Of a DNA stretch of 39,110 nt, positions 38,671 to 39,110 are shown one piece after another. How positions within the stretch are numbered: position 1 is the stretch's first letter; each line of letters opens with the position of its first letter. A program made the position numbers and the translations under genes. Under the pieces are notes generated by a model. The model saw nothing but the letters and a program-made list of their open reading frames with translations, had not been told where the DNA came from and did not search any database. The DNA is from an uncultured Alphaproteobacteria bacterium (lineage in GTDB: Bacteria; Pseudomonadota; Alphaproteobacteria; Parvibaculales; Parvibaculaceae). The stretch lies in the NCBI GenBank assembly GCA_903889655.1, contig CAISYL010000194.1, positions 1-39,110 on the forward strand. Direction: 5' to 3'.

Positions 38671-38709
38671 GCCCCACAAGCTAGGTGTTATTGACCTACT
38701 TTGTGGGGC
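38671..38709. promoter_or_regulatory. 39-bp nested dyad in the TetR/DUF1329 promoter region
   Basis: Outer arms GCCCCACAA (38671-38679) and TTGTGGGGC (38701-38709) and inner arms TAGGT (38682-38686) and ACCTA (38694-38698) share one centre, 38690; 14 of 19 positions per half are paired. The centre is 70 bp from the TetR start and 158 bp from the DUF1329 start. The inner dyad is the same as that at 34934-34952. Confidence 0.7.
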
Positions 38710-38760
38710 GGTCTTCGCGCGGGTAGGCCGAGATGCATGACGCCTCCGTCAGGTTGATTG

Positions 38761-38766
38761 TTGACA
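38761..38766 (+). promoter_or_regulatory. Candidate -35 element for the DUF1329 gene
   Basis: A perfect TTGACA opens an A+T-rich stretch (38758-38804) unlike its surroundings. No convincing -10 is found at 16-18 bp, so the promoter is only suggested. A start codon follows at 38848 with GAGAGGGAGG 17 bases upstream of it. Confidence 0.35.
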
Positions 38767-38847
38767 AAAAACGATTATTATCAGTCAATAGTCGAAGAAA
38801 ATTAGAACACACGCTCTAGTCTGAGTTGGAGAGGGAGGTTTCCGTCA

Positions 38848-39110
38848 ATGAAAGTTTCAAGAGTCGCCATTGCGCTCGCCGTGTGCGCGCCGATGGCAGC
38901 GAATGCTGCCGTGCCCGATGGGCAGGCCAGTCGTCTGGGGAATGATCTGACGCCGATCGGCGCCGAAAAGGCGGGTGAGGGCGACATTCCGGCCTGGACC
39001 GGCGGTCTGACGACCGTGCCGAGCAATGTCAGCTACAAGGCCGGCGATCATCTTCCGGATCCGTTCAGCAGCGATCCGATCAAATACACGATCACCTCGG
39101 CCAATGCCGC
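38848..39110 (+). CDS. DUF1329 family protein (3' end outside window)
   Basis: The first 87 or so residues of a secreted protein; DUF1329 proteins are usually 400-460 long. The signal peptide is MKVSRVAIALAVCAPMAANA, cut before AVPDG. The mature N-terminus LGNDLTPIGAEKAGEGD and IPAWTGGL is highly characteristic of the family. DUF1329 proteins are predicted periplasmic or outer-membrane associated and often pair with DUF1302 proteins; the biochemical role is unknown. It diverges from the TetR gene and shares the TAGGT-N7-ACCTA dyad with the DUF1302 locus. Confidence 0.9.
   Translation, partial: MKVSRVAIALAVCAPMAANAAVPDGQASRLGNDLTPIGAEKAGEGDIPAWTGGLTTVPSNVSYKAGDHLPDPFSSDPIKYTITSANA

Noticed and set aside
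38600-38677. Longer N-terminus for the TetR regulator
   Set aside because: The extra residues (MGHWRYDKFRQ) lack TetR similarity and would read into the nested dyad; ATG 38620 has a GGAGG ribosome binding site.

Overview
The window is a G+C-rich (roughly 60-65% by eye) chromosomal segment from an alphaproteobacterium. The evidence is the gene order (bamA-skp-lpxD-fabZ-lpxA-lpxI-lpxB-gltA, then gltX, comEC, lexA, moeA-moaC-trpCDG, then tpiA-secG-pyrG-kdsA and eno), the use of LpxI, and a LexA box of the alphaproteobacterial direct-repeat type GTTC-N7-GTTC. A DUF1302 and a DUF1329 gene suggest a metabolically versatile, possibly hydrocarbon- or lipid-using member of the Hyphomicrobiales/Parvibaculum neighbourhood. 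The genus is inference. No tRNA, rRNA, insertion sequence or CRISPR array was seen.

Layout. 1-6869 (+): outer-membrane assembly and lipid A synthesis, from the 3' part of bamA through skp, lpxD, fabZ, lpxA, lpxI and lpxB. 6932-9768 (-): citrate synthase and glutamyl-tRNA synthetase. 10012-12201 (+): comEC, meeting lexA (-) tail to tail with overlapping stop codons. 13175-13729 (+): an unrecognised accessory gene with its own operator-like promoter, placed between lexA and moeA. 13849-18529 (-): a compact unit for tryptophan (trpG, trpD, trpC), a GNAT acetyltransferase and molybdenum cofactor (moaC, moeA). 18694-19674 (+): a divergent polysaccharide deacetylase. 19681-23921 (-): ppiD, trpE and murI. 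24171-28045 (+): tpiA, secG, pyrG and kdsA, followed by a PlsC-like acyltransferase.

The last 10 kb is more accessory: an orphan membrane histidine kinase, a tightly overlapped preQ0/preQ1 operon (queC-queE-queD-queF), a DUF1302 outer-membrane protein divergent from a PadR regulator, and an unassigned SAM methyltransferase. Housekeeping eno follows, then a TetR regulator divergent from a DUF1329 gene cut by the window end.

The strongest unexplained signal is in this last part. The PadR/DUF1302 and TetR/DUF1329 divergent promoters carry the same dyad, TAGGT-N7-ACCTA, at nearly the same distance from the target start codon (155 and 158 bp from the dyad centre). This links two genes of families that commonly occur together but are here about 4 kb apart across eno, and suggests one regulator controls both. 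Other points worth checking are a QueD with Asn where the catalytic Cys is expected, a possible CTG start for the DUF1302 protein, and the accessory gene beside lexA.
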